The position numbers were made by a program, and so were the translations under genes. DNA of 64,000 nucleotides from Accumulibacter sp. (lineage in GTDB: Bacteria; Pseudomonadota; Gammaproteobacteria; Burkholderiales; Rhodocyclaceae), in contig JAIFKU010000088.1 of assembly GCA_020049495.1 (NCBI GenBank), positions 1 to 64,000 of the forward strand, given 5' to 3'. Shown piece by piece: positions 42,400-53,884 of the stretch (position 1 is the stretch's first letter; every line of letters starts with the position of its first letter). Under the pieces are notes generated by a model. That model saw nothing but the letters and a program-made list of their open reading frames with translations. It was not told the origin of the DNA and ran no database searches.

Positions 42400-43293
42400 A
42401 TGGATTTTCAGACTTTTCTGCAACAGTTCGTCAACGCCCTGTCGCTGGGCAGTCTGTACGCCCTGATCGCCATCGGTTACACGATGGTGTACGGGATCCT
42501 GCGCCTGATCAATTTCGCCCATGGCGACATTTTCATGGTCGGCGGGTATCTCGCCTTTTATGGCGTCAGCACTTTTCTCATGCCGTGGTGGCTGGCGGTC
42601 ATCGTGGCCATTGCGCTGACCACCATTTTCGGCGTCGGGCTTGAACGCGTTGCCTATCGGCCGCTACGCGATTCGCCGCGCATCTCGATCATGATCAGCG
42701 CCATCGGCGCGTCGTTCCTGCTCGAGAATCTGGCGATCGTGCTTTTCGACGCGCGCCCCAAGGCCTTTCACGTTCCCGAATTCTTCGCCACGAATTTCAT
42801 TCTCGGCGGTGTGCACATCGCCAGCGTCAGCCTGGTCATTCCCGTGGTGACTGCGGTCATCCTCGCCGTCCTGCTGTGGGTCGTCCACAGCACCCGCGTC
42901 GGCATGGCGATGCGCGCCGTGTCCACCGATATCGAGGCGGCGCGCCTGATGGCCATCGACGTGGACCGGATCGTCTCGATCACCTTCGCCATCGGTAGCG
43001 CGCTGGCCGCCATCGGCGGCATCATGTATGCGCTCAAGTATCCGCGCCTCGAACCGCTGATGGGCATCATGCCCGGACTCAAATGCTTTATTGCCGCGGT
43101 CATCGGCGGTATCGGCAGCATCGGCGGCGCGGTGCTCGGCGGGCTCCTGCTGGGCATCATCGAACTGATGACGGTGGCTTTCCTGCCGGAACTGACCGGT
43201 TACAAGGATGCCTTCGCCTTCGTCCTGCTGATTGTCGTTCTGCTCGTCAAGCCGACCGGTCTGCTCGGCAAGAACCAGGGAGAAAAGGTCTGA
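42400..43293 (+). CDS. livH: Branched-chain amino acid ABC transporter permease LivH
   Basis: GSLYALIAIGYTMVYGILRLINFAHGDIFM. Confidence 0.95.
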   Translation: MDFQTFLQQFVNALSLGSLYALIAIGYTMVYGILRLINFAHGDIFMVGGYLAFYGVSTFLMPWWLAVIVAIALTTIFGVGLERVAYRPLRDSPRISIMISAIGASFLLENLAIVLFDARPKAFHVPEFFATNFILGGVHIASVSLVIPVVTAVILAVLLWVVHSTRVGMAMRAVSTDIEAARLMAIDVDRIVSITFAIGSALAAIGGIMYALKYPRLEPLMGIMPGLKCFIAAVIGGIGSIGGAVLGGLLLGIIELMTVAFLPELTGYKDAFAFVLLIVVLLVKPTGLLGKNQGEKV

Positions 43294-44390
43294 TGAACCC
43301 AGGTCTGATCAACACCGGCAAGAAACTGCCCATGAGCCGAAATCAGATGCTCACTTTCGCGGCGGCCTGCATCGGTCTCGCCCTGCTCTTTGTTTTCGAC
43401 GCAACGTTCGACAGTTTTACCATGCAGATCTTCAAACTTTGCGCGATCAACATCATCCTGGCCCTATCGCTTAACCTGATCAACGGCTTTACCGGTCTGT
43501 TCAGTCTCGGACATGCCGGTTTCATGGCGGTCGGAGCCTATACCTGCGCGATTCTCACCATGTCGCCCGAGCAGAAGGAAGTCAATTACGTGCTGCAGCC
43601 CATCGTCCCCTGGCTGGCGCACGTGCAGTTGCCCTTCCTGCCGGGATTGCTGATCGGCGGCTTCCTTGCCGGTTTCATCGGCTGGTTGCTCGGCGTAATC
43701 TCGCTGCGCCTGCGCGATGACTACCTGGCCATCGCCACGCTGGGATTTTCGGAAATCATCCGGGTGCTGCTGACCAATGCCCAGACGGTGACCAATGGGG
43801 CGCTGGGCTTGAAGGGTCTGCCGCGCTTCACCACCATGTGGTGGGCCTGGGGTTCGGCCATCCTGATTACCGTGTTTCTGGTGTTCCTGATCAAGTCGAG
43901 TTATGGACGGGCGTTCAAATCGATCCGCGACAACGAGATCGCCGCCGAGTCCATGGGCGTCGATGTCTTTGGCATGAAGGTGCTATCCTTCACCATATCG
44001 AGCTTCCTCGCCGGAATTGCCGGTGGGCTGCTGGCGCATTATCTGACGACCATCGATCCCAAGCAGTTCATCTTCCTGAAGACTTTCGACATCCTGCTGA
44101 TCGTCGTGCTGGGTGGCGTCGGCTCGATCACCGGTTCGGTGATTGCGGCGATCGCCGTCACCATCTCGATGGAAGCGCTGCGCTTCCTCGACGGGCCGCT
44201 CAACCTAGGATTCGTCGCCACCACCGGCATACCCGGGCTGCGCATGGTCTTCTTCTCGGCCTTGCTGATGGTCGTGGTCATTTACCGCCAACAGGGACTG
44301 ATGGGCAAGGCTGAATTCAGTTGGGATGCACTGGCCAGAATCGGCCTGCTGCCGCGCCGCGGGCCGAAGTCCGGGAAAGGGGGTCGGTGA
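43293..44390 (+). CDS. livM: Branched-chain amino acid ABC transporter permease LivM
   Basis: [29 protein letters not shown] at 43293 overlaps livH stop. Confidence 0.95.
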   Translation: MNPGLINTGKKLPMSRNQMLTFAAACIGLALLFVFDATFDSFTMQIFKLCAINIILALSLNLINGFTGLFSLGHAGFMAVGAYTCAILTMSPEQKEVNYVLQPIVPWLAHVQLPFLPGLLIGGFLAGFIGWLLGVISLRLRDDYLAIATLGFSEIIRVLLTNAQTVTNGALGLKGLPRFTTMWWAWGSAILITVFLVFLIKSSYGRAFKSIRDNEIAAESMGVDVFGMKVLSFTISSFLAGIAGGLLAHYLTTIDPKQFIFLKTFDILLIVVLGGVGSITGSVIAAIAVTISMEALRFLDGPLNLGFVATTGIPGLRMVFFSALLMVVVIYRQQGLMGKAEFSWDALARIGLLPRRGPKSGKGGR

Positions 44391-45154
44391 TGGACGCCCT
44401 GTTGCGCACCACCGGCGTCGACAAATACTTTGGCGGACTGGCCGCCGTCAGCGCTTTCAACATCGACGTCCATGCCGGCGAGATCGTCGGACTGATCGGG
44501 CCCAATGGCGCCGGCAAGACTACCTCGTTCAACCTGATCACCGGCGTCTACACGCCAACCAGCGGACGCATCCAGTTCGAGGGCAAGGACATTGCCGGCA
44601 TGAAACCGCACGCGATTACCCGTCTGGGTGTGGCGCGCACTTTCCAGAACATCCGCCTGTTCAAGGAAATGAGTGTACTCGACAATATCCTGGTCGCCGA
44701 GCACATGCGCATGGGGACCAATCTGCTCGAAGCCACGCTGCGCCTGCCGTCCTACATGAGAAAGGAAAGGCACGTCCACGAGCGCGCCCGCGCCCTGCTC
44801 GATGAAGTCGGCCTCTCCGCCCATGAACAGGCCAGTGCGACCAGCCTGCCGTACGGTAAACAACGCCGCCTGGAAATCGCGCGCGCCCTGGCTACCGAAC
44901 CCAAGCTGCTGTTTCTCGATGAACCGGCGGCCGGGATGAATCCCCAGGAATCGGTCGAACTGATGAACTTCATCCTGAAGATTCGTGACCAGTTCAAGCT
45001 GACCATCGTGCTCATCGAACACCATATGCAAGTGGTCATGGGCGTCTGCAAGCGCATGTATGTGCTCGATTACGGTGTGACCATCGCGCAGGGAACACCT
45101 GAGGAAATACAGAATAATCCTGCCGTCATTGAAGCCTACCTGGGGGTGGGATAA
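44390..45154 (+). CDS. livG: Branched-chain amino acid ABC transporter ATP-binding protein LivG
   Basis: [38 protein letters not shown]. Confidence 0.95.
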   Translation: MDALLRTTGVDKYFGGLAAVSAFNIDVHAGEIVGLIGPNGAGKTTSFNLITGVYTPTSGRIQFEGKDIAGMKPHAITRLGVARTFQNIRLFKEMSVLDNILVAEHMRMGTNLLEATLRLPSYMRKERHVHERARALLDEVGLSAHEQASATSLPYGKQRRLEIARALATEPKLLFLDEPAAGMNPQESVELMNFILKIRDQFKLTIVLIEHHMQVVMGVCKRMYVLDYGVTIAQGTPEEIQNNPAVIEAYLGVG

Positions 45155-45861
45155 TGCTGTCGATAAAGAACCTCTCCGTCCATTACGGTGGAATTCATGC
45201 GCTGCGCGGCATCAGTCTCGATGTTCCGGCCGGCAAGATCGTTACCCTGATCGGGGCCAACGGCGCCGGCAAGAGCACGACGCTCAATTCGATCATCGGA
45301 CTGGTCAAGGCGGGTTCGGGATCGGTCAACTGGAATGGCCGGGACCTCTTCGGCGCCAGGACCAAGACCATCGTCGAATCCGGCATCGTGCTGGTGCCGG
45401 AAGGCCGGCGGGTGTTCCCCAACCTCACTGTGGACGAAAACCTGACGCTCGGCGCCTATGCCCGCAACAATCGGACGGAGATCGAAGAGGACCGGCAGCG
45501 CATCTTCGGCCTGTTCCCGCGCTTGAAGGAACGTCACAAACAGAAAGCCGGAACCTTTTCCGGTGGCGAACAGCAGATGCTGGCCGTCGGTCGCGCGCTG
45601 ATGTCCAAACCGACGGTGCTGATGATGGACGAGCCGTCGCTGGGGCTCTCGCCGATTTTTGTCGGGATGATCTTTGACATCATCCGCGAGATCAACGCGA
45701 CCGGGGTCACGGTCCTGCTCGTCGAGCAAAACGCCAAAGCCGCGCTGAGCGTCGCCGACACCGGTTACGTCATGGAAACCGGCACCATAAGCTTCTCGGG
45801 CAGTGGCAAGGAGTTATTGGCCGACGACCGGGTGCGCCGGGCCTATCTCGGCGAAACTTGA
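45154..45861 (+). CDS. livF: Branched-chain amino acid ABC transporter ATP-binding protein LivF
   Basis: TLIGANGAGKSTTLNSIIGLV, FSGGEQQMLAVGRALM, MMDEPSLGLSPI. Confidence 0.95.
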   Translation: MLSIKNLSVHYGGIHALRGISLDVPAGKIVTLIGANGAGKSTTLNSIIGLVKAGSGSVNWNGRDLFGARTKTIVESGIVLVPEGRRVFPNLTVDENLTLGAYARNNRTEIEEDRQRIFGLFPRLKERHKQKAGTFSGGEQQMLAVGRALMSKPTVLMMDEPSLGLSPIFVGMIFDIIREINATGVTVLLVEQNAKAALSVADTGYVMETGTISFSGSGKELLADDRVRRAYLGET

Positions 45862-45957
45862 GGCTAGAGCGGATTACTCAACAGACAAGCCGATTAGGCC
45901 GTTACCGGAGACCCCGGCTGTACCGTTAACCGCAGAAGCCTGACTCTGGCGGGAACT

Positions 45958-46566
45958 TCATTCGATGGTATCCGACGCCGATAACATCCGCTCGACATAG
46001 CGCGCGATCAGGTCAATTTCCAGGTTGACCGCGCTTCCCGCCTGTAGCGAGCCCAGCGTCGTTGCTTCCAGTGTGTGCGGAATCAGGTTGATGGAAAAAC
46101 AGTCAGCGTTGACCGAATTGGTGGTCAGGCTCACCCCATTGACGGTAATCGAGCCCTTGCGGGCGATGTATCTGGACAGGGAGTGCGGGGCGCGGATTTC
46201 GAGCAGGCGGTTATCGCCAACCGGGTCGAAACGCAAGACTTCGCCAACGCCGTCGACGTGGCCGGAAACGAGATGGCCACCGAGACGATCAGCTAGGCGT
46301 AGCGCCTTTTCCAGATTGATCGCACCCGGTTGGTTCAGGCCGACGGTGCACGACAGCGTCTCCGGCGAGACGTCGACCGAAAACCGGCTGTCCTGCTTGT
46401 CGACCACGGTCAGACAGACCCCGTTGCAGGCGATCGAATCGCCCTTGGCCACATCGTCAAGGCCAAGACCTCCGGCCTCGACCGTCAGGCGAACCGTTGG
46501 CGTGCCATCGTGACGCGGCGTCAGTTCAGTGATCTGGCCAACGGCGGCAATGATTCCTGAGAACAT
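45958..46566 (-). CDS. ribE: Riboflavin synthase alpha chain
   Basis: MFSGIIAAVGQI, DDVAKGDSIACNGVCLTV, GHLVSGHVDGVG, SITVNGVSLT. Confidence 0.95.
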   Translation of the reverse strand: MFSGIIAAVGQITELTPRHDGTPTVRLTVEAGGLGLDDVAKGDSIACNGVCLTVVDKQDSRFSVDVSPETLSCTVGLNQPGAINLEKALRLADRLGGHLVSGHVDGVGEVLRFDPVGDNRLLEIRAPHSLSRYIARKGSITVNGVSLTTNSVNADCFSINLIPHTLEATTLGSLQAGSAVNLEIDLIARYVERMLSASDTIE

Positions 46567-46654
46567 AATGAAGATCAACCGGATAGGAATGGGCAGAGGA
46601 CATCATTCTATCACGTTGCCGTAATGCCCCCCGCCGATCTCCCTGCTGCATCGC

Positions 46655-48334
46655 TCAGGCCGCCCTGACCGTCGCTCCGTTCACGCTCAGACGGTTGACC
46701 CCGCTCATCAGCGCCTTGATCGAGGCCGTGACGATATTGGCGTCCATGCCCACCCCATAGCATTCGCGCTCGTTGCCGGTCTGCGTCACTTCCATGAAGG
46801 CACACGCCTTCGCGTCGCCGCCTTTGCCCATCGAGCGTTCCTCGTAGCTGCGCACCTGCAGGACGATGCCGAGTTTGCGCAAGGCATGGACAGCGGCATC
46901 AATCGGGCCGTTGCCTTCGCCAGATAAGACATGCGTTTCGCCGCTCATGCTCACCGTGAGGTGGATGCCTTGCGCCTGGCCGTCTTCAAAGAGATGGTGT
47001 TCGACGTAGCTCACGGAATTGCCGGTATCGAGATAGGTCTGAGCGAAAAGCGCCCAGATGTCGGTGGCCTCCATCTCGCCGCCGTGTTTGTCGGTGTAGC
47101 GCTGCACTTCGCCGGAAAACTCGACCTGCAGGCGACGCGGCATGACGACGCCGTATTCCGTTTCCAGCAGATAGGCCACGCCACCCTTGCCGGACTGGCT
47201 GTTGATGCGGATCACCGAATCGTAGCTGCGGCCGAGATCGGCCGGGTCGATCGGCAGATACGGCAGATTCCACAGGGCATCGGCTTCCTGTGCGGAAAAG
47301 CCTTTCTTGATGGCGTCCTGGTGCGAACCGGAGAAGGCCGTGAACACTAGGTCGCCGACGTAGGGATGGCGCGGGTGAATGGGCATTTGCGTGCAGTACT
47401 CGAAGTGCCGCGCGACGGCGTTGATGTCCGAGAAATCGAGATTCGGTGAAACGCCCTGCGTATAGAGGTTGAGCGCCAGCGTGACCAGGTCAACGTTGCC
47501 GGTGCGCTCGCCGCTGCCGAAGAGGCAGCCTTCGACGCGATCGGCACCGGCCATCAGGGCCAGTTCAGCGGCAGCGACTGCCGTCCCCCGGTCATTGTGC
47601 GGATGCAGGCTGACGATGATGCTGTCGCGATGCGCCAGATGGCGGTGCATCCATTCGATCTGGTCGGCGTAGATGTTGGGCGTGGCCATTTCAACCGTGG
47701 TCGGCAGATTGAGGATGATCTTGTTGTCCGGCGTGGCACCCCAGGCTTCGGTCACGGCGTTGCATACCTCCAACGCGAAGTCGAGTTCGGTCGCGGTAAA
47801 GTTCTCCGGGCTGTATTCAAGCACCCATTCCGTCTCTGGATTCTCCGTGCAGAGCTGCTTGACGAGTTTGACGGCGCTTACGGCCATGTCCACCACTTCG
47901 GCCTTGCTCATGCCGAAGACAATCTCGCGAAACGGTTTCGAGGTCGCGTTGTAGATATGCACGATGGCGCGGCGAGCACCCTTGAGCGCCTCGAAGGTGC
48001 GGCGGATGAGTGCTTCCCGCGCCGGTGCGAGCACCTCGATCGTCACGTCATCGGGAATGTGCCGGCCAGTGATCAGCTTGCGCACGAAGTCGAAATCGGT
48101 TTGCGAGGCCGACGGGAAGGCGACTTCGATTTCCTTGAAGCCGACCTGGCACAAGGTCTTGAACATGCGCATCTTGCGCTCGGCGTTCATCGGTTCGAAC
48201 AATGCCTGGTTGCCATCGCGCAGGTCAGTGCTCATCCACACCGGAGCATGGGTGATGGTGCGGCCTGGCCATTGACGATCGGCAATGCCGACCGGCGGGA
48301 AGGCGGTATATTTGCTGGCTGGATTCTTCAACAT
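46655..48334 (-). CDS. leuA: 2-isopropylmalate synthase, long form
   Basis: [87 protein letters not shown]. Confidence 0.96.
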   Translation of the reverse strand: MLKNPASKYTAFPPVGIADRQWPGRTITHAPVWMSTDLRDGNQALFEPMNAERKMRMFKTLCQVGFKEIEVAFPSASQTDFDFVRKLITGRHIPDDVTIEVLAPAREALIRRTFEALKGARRAIVHIYNATSKPFREIVFGMSKAEVVDMAVSAVKLVKQLCTENPETEWVLEYSPENFTATELDFALEVCNAVTEAWGATPDNKIILNLPTTVEMATPNIYADQIEWMHRHLAHRDSIIVSLHPHNDRGTAVAAAELALMAGADRVEGCLFGSGERTGNVDLVTLALNLYTQGVSPNLDFSDINAVARHFEYCTQMPIHPRHPYVGDLVFTAFSGSHQDAIKKGFSAQEADALWNLPYLPIDPADLGRSYDSVIRINSQSGKGGVAYLLETEYGVVMPRRLQVEFSGEVQRYTDKHGGEMEATDIWALFAQTYLDTGNSVSYVEHHLFEDGQAQGIHLTVSMSGETHVLSGEGNGPIDAAVHALRKLGIVLQVRSYEERSMGKGGDAKACAFMEVTQTGNERECYGVGMDANIVTASIKALMSGVNRLSVNGATVRAA

Positions 48335-48510
48335 GGTGGCTGACTCCTGGTCTCGGGGCGAATGCTTGTTCGGTATAGGGATCATAGCCGAAGCTGTACG
48401 GCAGGTGCTTGCGTTTTCAGGCGATAAAGTCAAATAAACAAGCATATAATTGCTATAAATATAGTAAATGAGAAAATATATGGCTAATAAAGTGAAACAG
48501 GAGGAATAAC

Positions 48511-48972
48511 ATGGAAATCGATCGTTTTGACCGGCAGATACTGCAGGTGCTGCAGGACGACGGACGCATCAGCAATCAGGATCTGGCCGACCGCATCGGT
48601 CTTTCTCCTTCGCCCTGCCTGAGGCGGATGCGTACGCTCGAAGAAGCGGGAATCATTACCGGCTACCGTGCGTTGCTCGATGCCAAGTCACTCGGCTATA
48701 CCCTGATTGCGCTGATTTATATCTCGATGGACAAACACACGCCCGAGCGCTTTGAGCACTTCGAAAAGGAAATCAGAAAAATCCCCGAAGTACTCGAATG
48801 CCTGCTCATTACCGGGCAGGATGCCGACTATCAGATGAAGGTATTCGTCAAGGACATGGACGCTTTCCAGGAACTTCTGCTCAACCGCATCACGCGCATC
48901 CAGGGCGTGACCGGCGTGCATTCGAGCTTCGTGCTGCGCCGGGTGGTCGACAAGACGGCATTGCCGGTGTGA
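48511..48972 (+). CDS. Lrp/AsnC family transcriptional regulator
   Basis: [54 protein letters not shown]. Confidence 0.95.
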   Translation: MEIDRFDRQILQVLQDDGRISNQDLADRIGLSPSPCLRRMRTLEEAGIITGYRALLDAKSLGYTLIALIYISMDKHTPERFEHFEKEIRKIPEVLECLLITGQDADYQMKVFVKDMDAFQELLLNRITRIQGVTGVHSSFVLRRVVDKTALPV

Positions 48973-48978
48973 TGCGGC

Positions 48979-49191
48979 TCACTGTTGCCTGACTACATCG
49001 AGTATCAGATAGGCCTTGCCGTCGAGAAACAGGGTGTGCCGGTAAAGCGAAATTTCCTGGGCGCGAACCGTTAGGGTCGTACGCGAGGACAACTCGCGTA
49101 CATCAAGCCATTCCTCTCCATCGTACGTGTACCGGCAGATCGGACCGCTGCTACCTTCTTCCCTGATCAGCAGTTGATATTGTGTGCTCAT
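48979..49191 (-). CDS. Small hypothetical protein
   Basis: 70 aa, convergent with the Lrp gene. Confidence 0.45.
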   Translation of the reverse strand: MSTQYQLLIREEGSSGPICRYTYDGEEWLDVRELSSRTTLTVRAQEISLYRHTLFLDGKAYLILDVVRQQ

Positions 49192-49383
49192 GGCGGGCTT
49201 CCTCTGAACGTCTGCGTCCATCACGGCAGACAGAGATCAGCCTACGCGAAAGGTGTAAATGAACAGGTAAGCGTTGGTAAGCAAATGTAAGCGCGACCCT
49301 ATGCCGGAAAGCCTGATCGAACAGGCAGGCGGATGTGGAAGATGAACTACTGGAACAACTGCGCGAGTAAGCGACCCGTAGCG

Positions 49384-52361
49384 TCAGTCAGCGGTCTTTT
49401 TCAGCCACTTGAGCAAGGTCGCAAAGAGGATGTCCGGATTGACCGGCTTACTGATGAAGTCGTTCATCCCGACCGCGAAGCAGCGCTCGCTATCCTTGGT
49501 AAACACGCTGGCGGTCAGGGCCAGGATCGGGGTCTGGGATTTGCCGGGAAGTGCACGGATCGCGCGCGTGGCTTCAATCCCATTGAGCCTGGGCATACGC
49601 AGATCCATAACAATCAGGTCATAGTCTTTGCGTTTCACCATTTCCACCGCCGCATCGCCATCGTCGGCCAGGTCGACCCACAGACCGGCTTCCTCCATCA
49701 GAAACTTGGTTACCTCCTGGTTGATCGGTTCATCCTCGGCCAGCAGGATCCAGGCCCCTGAATGGCGGGTTTTCAGTTCTTCTTCGGCCGACAGCGCGAC
49801 GTTCGGTGACAACGGTTTCCCGCGGCCTGCGCTCTTGCCCAGGCGGGCGGTGAACCAGAAGAGGCTGCCGGCACAGGGCTGGCTTTCGACCCCGATGCTG
49901 CCTCCCATGGCCTGCGCCAGCCGCTTGCTGATCGCCAGTCCCAGTCCGGTTCCTCCATGCTTGCGGGTCATTGAACTGTCTGCCTGTTCGAAAGCACTGA
50001 AGAGACGCTTTTGATTCTCCGTCGAAATACCGATGCCGGTATCGCTCACTTCGAAGCGTAACAGGACATCGTCCGGGGATTCCTCGGCCACCCGAACGCG
50101 TATGCTGACTGAACCGCAGGCCGTGAACTTGAGGGCGTTATCGGTCAAGTGGGCCAGCAGGTGTCGCAAGTGCAGTGCGTCGCCGTGCAGTGTCATTGCG
50201 GATAATTCAGGGGGTATAGCGATGACGAGTTGCAGCCCTTTCTCATGGGCCTGTTGTCGCAGCAGACCGAGCAGATCCTCCAGGGCAGCGTCAAGCTCGA
50301 AGTCTGTGAACGACAGGTTGAAACGCTCGGATTCAACCCAGGAGATGTCGAGAATCTTGTTGATGACGGAGAGCAAATGCTGAGCCGACTGCGCAACCTT
50401 GCTCAACTGGCTTTTCAGCAGCGGATCGTTGGTACCGCGCAGCGCTATCGCTGTCATGCCCATGATGCCGTTCATCGGTGTGCGCAATTCGTGGCTCATG
50501 TTGGCCAGGAAGGTGGTTTTTGCCCGGTTGGCCGCTTCCGCGGCATCCTTGGCGATGGACAGGGCGGCAGTACGTTCTTCGACCAGTTGTTGCAGATGGT
50601 GCCTGTGCTGTTCAAGCTCTGCTTGAACGAGTTTGCGCTCGGTAATGTCCTGCACGGAACCGCGCAGTTTCACAATGTGGCCGTCGTGATCTTTCACACC
50701 CTCACCAAAAATGCTGATCCAGCGGTGGTTTCCGTCGGGACGTATCAGTTCCGCATCACATTCATAAGCAACCCCGTCGACCAAGCACTTTTCTACGGTT
50801 GTGCACAGCAAACTCCTGCTTTCTTGGGTGAAGTGTTTCTGAATTTCGGGGTAATGGACTGGACCGAGGGCGGGTGGAAGGCCGAAGATGGTAAAACTTC
50901 GTCTGACCATTCGTGTGTATCGGTACGTATATCCCAGGCCCAGTTGCCGACATGAGCCAGATGCTGCAAAGCCGCCACTTCTAGCTGCGCCTTCTGCAAT
51001 GCTATTTCGGCATTTTTGCGCACAGTGATATCAAATGCGATGCCCATAATGCGCAGCGGGTTGTTTTCGCTGTCCCTATCGACAACCCTGCCCTGGCTTT
51101 GAATCCACACCCAGTGGCCATTCTTGTGACGTATTCGGTATTCGGCTTCATAAAGCGGGGTTTCACCCCGGTAGTTGCGCGCGAGCTTTTCCCTGAACTG
51201 CGGCAGATCCTCCGGAAAAATGTACGCTTCAAAGCTTTCGATGCGCCGGGGTAGTTCCGCCGGCGTAACCCCCATCATTTCTGCCCAGCGCTCGCTGAAA
51301 TGCAAGGCACCACTTGGAATATGACGATCCCAGGTGGCCATTGCGGCGCCGGACAGCGCCAGCTTGAGCCGCGATTCACTCTCGTGCAATAACTTTTCGT
51401 AAGCGTTACGCCGCCGCCTGATGCGTTGTCCCACGATACCGGTCAGGATCAGCGCGAAGGTTATTAATGCTCCGCCCGCCAGTGCCAGATGGGTCAGCGT
51501 GCGACGAATCGGTCCATTCACCTCCGCTGCGGGGACGCCAATGGCCACCGACCAGCCCGTCATCAGGGAGCGGCTGAAAACCGTATAGACCGTGTCCCCC
51601 TCCTGATTCAGCGCCTCGAACATTCCGCTTTCGCTGGCACTGATGGCATCGGCGAGTGTCGGCGTGGCCCGCCGGCCGACGAAACGCTCCGGTTCGCGGG
51701 ATCGACCGGCCAGCCGCATCTGGCTGTCGAGAATGGCACCAGTCCAGGACGTGGCCAGTTGCTGCTCGGTGAAGAGCCTGCTCAGCGTCTTCGTATCCAT
51801 GACCACCGCAAGCACATAGCGCACCTCGTTGTTGCGCATCACCGGCGCCAGGATACGGATAGTCGGTTCCCTGGTAATCCTGCCGGCAGGGAGCACGCCG
51901 ATAATCATCGGCTTGCGCGTCCGCGCGACTTCGTCCACCTCGGCCGGCGATGAGGTGGTTGGGGCTGGCGTAGCCAGCGGCAAGCTGCTGGCAATGATGA
52001 CATGCGATTGCGGATCGATGAGAACCACGTTGCGCCAGTCAACGCGTGCCTTGAGTGCCCGTTGAACACGGTCATTGAAGGCCGGCAGGTCGCCGGTGTC
52101 GAGGCCGGCATCGGTTAACAGAACGTCGATCGAGGCCAACTGGCTGGACAATTCGCGGTCGACGGCAACCTGCAGCGCGCGTGCCGTACCCATCAATCCA
52201 GCAGCCAGCGCCGCCTTTTCCTGGTGCACGGCCAGCCAGGCAACACCGCCGCCGAAGACCAGCACGGGAAGTACCGCAACCAGCACCAGGATTCCCAGAG
52301 AGAGTCCAACGCTTGCTTTCCCGGTATTGCCCTTCTCAGGAATAAACCAATACATGCGCAC
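49384..52361 (-). pseudogene. Hybrid sensor histidine kinase (Cache-like sensor, PAS domains, HisKA, HATPase, receiver) split by a frameshift into ORFs 50793..52361 and 49384..50910
   Basis: N-terminal ORF ends in a PAS domain at ...[23 protein letters not shown]; the other frame resumes with ...[17 protein letters not shown] and continues to H-box [15 protein letters not shown] and receiver [14 protein letters not shown]. Confidence 0.85.
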
Positions 52362-52444
52362 CGCCCCTTATTAGAGCTTTGCGGGATTGTAGGCGCAATT
52401 CAAAGCAGGTGTGTCTTATTCCGGCTCAAGGCCGGAGTTCCGGG

Positions 52445-53725
52445 TCAGAAGCGTTCGTTCTCGTGCAGGTAGCGCCATTGTCCGGCCGGGAGTTTGCCGA
52501 GCGACACGCTGCCGATGCGTATACGCTTGATACCGGTCACGCGCAGCCCGACCAGTTCGCACATGCGCTGAATCTGCTGCTTTCTGCTTTCGTGCAGGAC
52601 AAAGCGCAATTGCTCTTCACTTTGCCAGGAGACCTGCACCGGCTTGAGCTTGACGTCGTCGAGCGTGAGGCCGTGGTTGAGCAGCCTAAGGCCGTCCGGC
52701 GCCAGTTCGCCTTGCACGCGTACCAGGTATTCCTTTTCCAGTCGCGTTTCGTCGCCGTTAATACGGCGGGCAACACTGCCCTCCTGGGTAAACACCAGCA
52801 TGCCCGTCGCTTCGGCGTCGAGTTTGCCGGCCTGGACCAGACCACGCAAGTGGGTGGCCTTGAATGTAAGCCGTGATTCGTCTTCCGCCCAGTGATTTTC
52901 CGGGCTGATCTGCGGCAGTAAGGCGACAACGCCTTCCTCGGCCTGTCCGGCCGGTGAGTCGAGTGGCTTGTTGAAGACGATGGTCACGCTCTCCGTCCGG
53001 TGCTGGCGCGCCTCCTTGCTGATCTCGATGCGTGCGTCGGGATGTGCCCGCGTGCCGAGCGTGGCCAGTACCACGCCATCGACGCGTACCCAGCCGTTCT
53101 CAATCCATTCATCCGCCTCGCGCCGCGAACACTGAGCCATCTCGCTGATGCGCTTGGCCAGTCGCGGCGGTTCATTGAGCGGGCGGCGCGGTACGTTCGC
53201 CCCGGTCACCGGTGACGCGGGTGGTGCCTGGTGGCGGGGCACGGAAGCCGACACCGGGGGGGGCGACGGTGGTACGGCACGGCTTTCCCCGGGAGCCTGT
53301 CGAGATGACGCAATACCCGCGCTATCGGTGCGGGAAGGCGGGAAGGCGCGTGCGCCTGTGCTGCGTGCAATACCACGCTTGGGATAGGCTTTTGGGGTGG
53401 GGGTCTCTGTGCCACCTGCTGCCCGCGCGGGTGGCGCTTCCTTTTTCAATGCCGCAGTTTGTACACTTGCGCGGAACGGTGGACGGGAGACCTCCCGCTC
53501 GCGACGTGGCCGCTCGTCAGCTATATGCATTTTGTTCGTTTTCACCGCTTCGGCAGATGCGGCTTTGGTCGCGAGGCTGTTGGCGCGCTGGGCGACAGAC
53601 TGTTTTGCCGCCTTGAATCCGCCGCGTACCGGCTTGCGTGATGGTGATCTGGAGTGCTCGGCAGCGCTTTCCGTGGCCGGTTTGGCGGGCAATTTCAGGG
53701 TAGGACGGGACGGGGAGCGAGGCAT
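52445..53725 (-). CDS. RluB/RluF/RsuA-family pseudouridine synthase with long low-complexity N-terminal extension
   Basis: S4 domain RLAKRISEMAQCSRREADEWIENGWVRVDG; TIVFNKPLDSP; AGKLDAEATGMLVFTQEG; HESRKQQIQRMCELVGLRVTGIKRIRIG. Confidence 0.9.
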   Translation of the reverse strand: MPRSPSRPTLKLPAKPATESAAEHSRSPSRKPVRGGFKAAKQSVAQRANSLATKAASAEAVKTNKMHIADERPRREREVSRPPFRASVQTAALKKEAPPARAAGGTETPTPKAYPKRGIARSTGARAFPPSRTDSAGIASSRQAPGESRAVPPSPPPVSASVPRHQAPPASPVTGANVPRRPLNEPPRLAKRISEMAQCSRREADEWIENGWVRVDGVVLATLGTRAHPDARIEISKEARQHRTESVTIVFNKPLDSPAGQAEEGVVALLPQISPENHWAEDESRLTFKATHLRGLVQAGKLDAEATGMLVFTQEGSVARRINGDETRLEKEYLVRVQGELAPDGLRLLNHGLTLDDVKLKPVQVSWQSEEQLRFVLHESRKQQIQRMCELVGLRVTGIKRIRIGSVSLGKLPAGQWRYLHENERF

Positions 53726-53884
53726 GGCGGCAGACTTTCCGGTTCAATAGCCCGCCAGTTTACGCCAGTCGGCACGCGCAGCGGCATCAATTCGCTGATT
53801 AACTCCCGCAACGGAGGCTGTCAGGGCTGGTCCTTCGCCATCCTCATTGAAGTATGCCCGCCTTCGACAAGCCTGACTACGCAC

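Noticed and set aside
50793-50910. Programmed ribosomal frameshifting as explanation for the split kinase
   Set aside because: A short T4 tract without a recognised slippery heptamer or downstream structure is better explained by an indel or sequencing error; left open only as a check
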